Assembly: GCA_907163375.1 (NCBI GenBank) | Contig: CAJQUW010007774.1 | Coordinates: 186,001 to 250,000, forward strand | Direction of reading: 5' to 3' | DNA length: 64,000 nt | Origin: Prostheceraeus crozeri | Taxonomy: Eukaryota > Platyhelminthes > Polycladida > Euryleptidae | Shown here: positions 60,240 to 64,000 of the stretch, piece after piece | Position numbering within the stretch: position 1 is the first letter of the stretch | Layout of the letters: every line of letters starts with the position of its first letter | Made by a program: the position numbers and the translations under genes | The notes under the pieces: model-generated | Told to the model about the DNA's origin: nothing | The model's database searches: none | Seen by the model: the letters and a program-made list of their open reading frames with translations, nothing else

Positions 60240-63200
60240 ACCGTCAACAGCTTATTGTCCTATTATTATTGACAGAATGCTATCAGTATTCATGTTGTAG
60301 CAAGACAGCATATCAGCATGTCATTCGACTTCGTCATATAGATTAATAGCAGCACATTGAATATCTGAACACCATCATTATATCTAGTTTGAATATACAA
60401 CAAAAGATTATATAGAAACATGCACATCTGCATCCGTTCTTGATCGAAAAATGTGACAATTCGGATATACTTTGGAATTTACGTCAAGTCAATGGAATTG
60501 ATGTGAGTCAAAAAACTGTGCAGCATGCCGCACACAGATAACAGGCTTGTAACTCCTTCACTCATTCTTTTCACATCTAGACAGTTTTATGATGTGCTAC
60601 AACTTACAGAGCAGCCACAGAACTGATCGTAATCAACAAAATCAGTTTCATCTGTGCGCAGAAGATGGCTTTTTTTTGTGCATGCCCTAAATTATACATG
60701 CCTCACTCGCTATGGTTGAAAATCGATTTATCTCATAACTATGAACTTAACCTGACTTTGAGAGCTAACTTTGATCCATGAAAATCAAAACTTCATCCTA
60801 ATTTGATTTTATTTAATTTGAGCACGTTCATGAAATCTTCAAACAACTCTCCAAAATTTAATGCCTGTGTTGATTATAAGAATTCTCAATAGAAAACTAC
60901 GCATTTTTATCCAATGCACACTGCAATTACAACAGAACAATCTCAAGTAGGACATTGGTAGCGAAAATGATAGTATGAAAGTTGACAGGTCGATGTAGAA
61001 GGATATAGCGAATATATTCCCAGCATTTGTTTTCTACCCACAAGAGGACCGTAATCATATCGAAGAGGGGAAAACAGGAGATTGCTCTGCGGTGTCCGAG
61101 TGAAGATAAATAAGTCATACTGGCATCATCAATCAGACAACCTGCTCTGCGCTTAAATACGATCAAGTACATCAAAGCTGCTCTGAGGGCCAACGTGTGA
61201 GCAAAACTCCATCACAGGACGAACCTGAACCTTGCAAACTGCTGAAGGCTGAAGTAGGTACGAACGTGAAGCAATATTCCAAGACGCTGGGAAGCTCATC
61301 AAGGATTTTGACTGATGTGGAGTGGCGAACCTGAAGAGTAGGACACTGTCACAGCTCTGTCTGACTCTTAAGATTGGTCAGTCAACATCCGCCACGTTGC
61401 CCGACAATCTTCCGAAATGACTCTTACTTACTCCTCGCTTATTTTCAGTTGAGCCCAGGTTCGAGGGTGCGACATTTGGGCTACGTCGTGACATTGATCA
61501 AATATTGACTATAATTAAGTCGTCACAAAAGGAAAGGAAATCTTCCTAAAATCGATGTTACAGATAATTATACAAATATTTATCCATGTACAGGTTTTGG
61601 ACTTCAAACTTTGATAAAATGAAACAGTGACTTCAACGATGACATTCAATTTCATTAGTGACATTGTGACTTGAAATAAAGAAAAGCGGAATTCAAGAGG
61701 GAATGTATAGCATTTGTCCAAGATATCTCAATGTCATGATTGAAAGTCTGTCATAATTTCACTGTCGATAGCTATGTCATTCATGAATTGCTAAGTTCCT
61801 ACCTGATTCTCTGACTGTCCCTAATAAAATCCAAAGCCTGTGCATGCTATGCATTAGTGAGTTTGTTTCCGAGCGATTTCTGGCACATATGCCTACTAAG
61901 AACTTCAAGACTCGATGAAATATGACTCAGTCGCTCTTGTATATATCTGAAGTCCAATTCAGGAAATTCCTTTTCTCAACAAGTGTTCCTTATGACAAAA
62001 CATAGCTATTGGATCGTTTGCTTAAAAGTAAAAATGCTTTGCTAACAGTGAAAAACAGTTAAGCAATATGACGAGTTGCCTATTGGAATAAAGACTTTTA
62101 ATTTTCATGATTTCACTTTGTCGATAACTTCTGCGTTATGTCTTTCATGAATTGCTAAGTTATTACATGATTCACCAACTGTCCTTATTGAAATCCAAAT
62201 CCCGTACAATCAATTTCGGATATAACGAATTTCGAAAGTATCGAAGAAGTATCGTCTGTAGGAAATTCAAGGATAATTTTTGTGAGCTGTAAAATGCGGC
62301 TAAAACAATAAATCTCATTGTCATGACGCTTTCGTTAACCTTAGCAGAAAGTCTGGCCAGCCACACACACCCAGAAATGTCTCATTTCAAGGAACTACGG
62401 GAGAAATCTGCTTGAAAAGTGTTATCATAATCACAAAAACGACAAAACTCATTTTGAGTGATTAAATGACTGCTAGATCATCACGTTGTGAAGTGCGTCA
62501 AACTCGGAAATCCATGGATCTACATAAACAAATGGGATTTTGCGATGTTTGACCCTCCGTGCAAGATGACTGGAGTTATGGCTTAAGAATTGTCGTTTTA
62601 CTGATGTTGGGTGACAATCTACAAATTAAAAATAATAAGAAGTTCGTGCGCGAATTTAGGAAGAAAACTTCAGTAGCTCATGGATTAACTTGTTCTCTTG
62701 ACTTTCCTAGGTAAAGAGTAGAGGTCAAAGGAGAGTTCTACATAGGTAAATAATGTGTAACGTGCTTCCCGAACATCAATGTAAGAAACTGACATGGTTC
62801 CTTTGTTCATCATTCTGTGACGTGGCTACAAAGAGGCTAAAGAATTCGCAGATGAACTTGTTCTTTCAAATTGGGTTTGTTTTATGACCTGAATCGACTG
62901 ATGGAAAACTCACCATAGCATCGTTTGAACACAGTTTCCTGGTGAAGGAATGGCCGCTGTGATGAATTATCAAAACGCATCCGAACTTCCCGGAAGACTG
63001 AATTTCACACATGAGCGAAAGTATAATACAGAAATAAGCGCACCGTTGATAACTTAGGGTTTCTGTAGGCTCTATGTACTTTTATATCGGAAGTACGAAT
63101 CACGGTTTTGACGAAATACTTTCAAAGGTTCCACGAAATTCGTCATAACCGAAATTAACTCGCAGCTTACAAATATGCTTGCCAAAGCTCTGTATGATAA

Positions 63201-63430
63201 AAGAATATCGTTGTTTCAAATTTAAGCCTGCGTTCAGAAGCAGTGCTGGCTCAGTAATATACGCACTGTTTTGACATAGAAGGCAAGTGCTTCATTCATA
63301 AGCTTGTTATGTTCTATGCTGGAGTTGCTGTGCCCGCAGACTGCACTCAATATTGTACACAAAAAGTATGAATAAAGCAAAAAAAACACTTGTGGTAAAG
63401 AGAGAAAGGTTTTGGTCAGAAAGGAAAGCC
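60240..63430. other. No recognisable gene
   Basis: About 3.2 kb with only short frames (60927-61193, 61515-61721, 62172-62366) lacking domain signatures. Two related words (TCACTTTGTCGATAACT..GTCATTCATGAATTGCTAAGTT-like) recur near 61760 and 62115, suggesting an old local duplication. Confidence 0.4.
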
Positions 63431-63434
63431 TTGT

Positions 63435-63580
63435 GACCCTTTCTCAAGGCAAGACAGTAACTAAAATGTTTTTAAAAAATTTTTCAATTTTTTAATTTTT
63501 TTCTAAAAATTTCAATTTTTTTAATTGCTGCCTTGCCTTGAGAAAGGGTCTGGACCCGAAACGTCGGCTGTGTGTATATA
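63435..63580 (+). repeat. Penelope-like 3' end relic with inverted arm
   Basis: 63541-63566 contains GAGAAAGGGTCTGGACCCGA then AACGTCGG: a perfect GGGTC/GACCC stem II and GAAAC, with the CUGANGA box mutated (TTGAGAA). A 23-bp near-perfect inverted copy of its 5' side lies at 63435-63457 (arm 63528-63550), across a 70-bp A/T-rich spacer. Confidence 0.5.
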
Positions 63581-63599
63581 TTTTTATTCGTAATTATTC

Positions 63600-64000
63600 A
63601 ACTTGCTGACATTAAAATTACTCGGAAGAGAAAGCATATACTTTTCGCATTATTGATTCATTATGGTCCTCCCGCCATCAGCCATCTCTTAAAAAATTTA
63701 AAGATTCACAAAATTTAAGTTTCATTTCTTGAATAATGTGGACCCTAGATCTTTTAAAGTTAATTATGATCATTGTCCTTGATAATGAAGTTCTGCTCTT
63801 TCAGTGGCAGGTAGTTGTGTAATATGATCATGATCACTCGGGGGATTTGAAAAATACTACTATTCCTTCTGTACTGCTATCATGATCACTCAATTGCGTG
63901 GTAATTTCCTCAATGCTGCAAAATTTGATTATCCCACATGTGGGGGCGAAACACAACTAGACGAGTACCTGCTGATGACTGACGGACTGCAGTATCATGT
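63600..64000. other. No recognisable gene
   Basis: No motif or repeat family recognised up to the window edge. Confidence 0.35.

Overview
This is an AT-rich metazoan genomic window, most likely from a marine invertebrate. The evidence is a myotubularin-related gene split by a multi-kilobase GT-AG intron, an animal-type histone H2B relic, and a dense mix of BEL/Pao, Penelope-like, LINE, Tc1, hAT, Harbinger-like and tRNA-SINE elements. The species cannot be fixed from sequence alone; the H2B N-terminus and the repeat mix look like an invertebrate deuterostome or a lophotrochozoan. There are no operons or CRISPR arrays, and most long ORFs are transposon relics.

Layout. 1-17 kb is accessory DNA: two Penelope-like (PLE) 3' fragments with hammerhead-ribozyme-like cores, LINE fragments, tRNA-derived SINEs, a Harbinger-like MITE, and a Tc1-like element (11965-13297) with an internally deleted transposase. 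17-25.2 kb holds the only convincing host gene: two minus-strand exons of an MTMR9-like pseudophosphatase, separated by a 7.6 kb intron that contains a palindromic repeat. A frameshifted H2B copy lies just upstream on the same strand. 31.4-39.5 kb is a complete BEL/Pao LTR retrotransposon with identical LTRs, a 5-bp target duplication and at least six coding lesions; its 5' LTR carries a 1001-bp DNA transposon with an 8-bp target duplication. 41.8-55.6 kb holds four hAT-type elements (one nested in another), a 1.3 kb-arm inverted-repeat structure (45.7-50.3 kb), and a ~430-bp repeat with a LINE insertion. 56-64 kb has a SINE, LINE relics, a 62-bp palindromic minisatellite and another PLE-type end.

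The clearest point about genes working together is MTMR9. Its family partners the active phosphatases MTMR6/8, and here the catalytic arginine is replaced by tyrosine. Everything else records mobile-element history: nesting, empty sites and target duplications give a relative order of events. The most unusual items are a tRNA-headed short element joined to a hammerhead-like core (9815-9960), the BEL/Pao copy with identical LTRs but broken coding, and the large inverted repeat.
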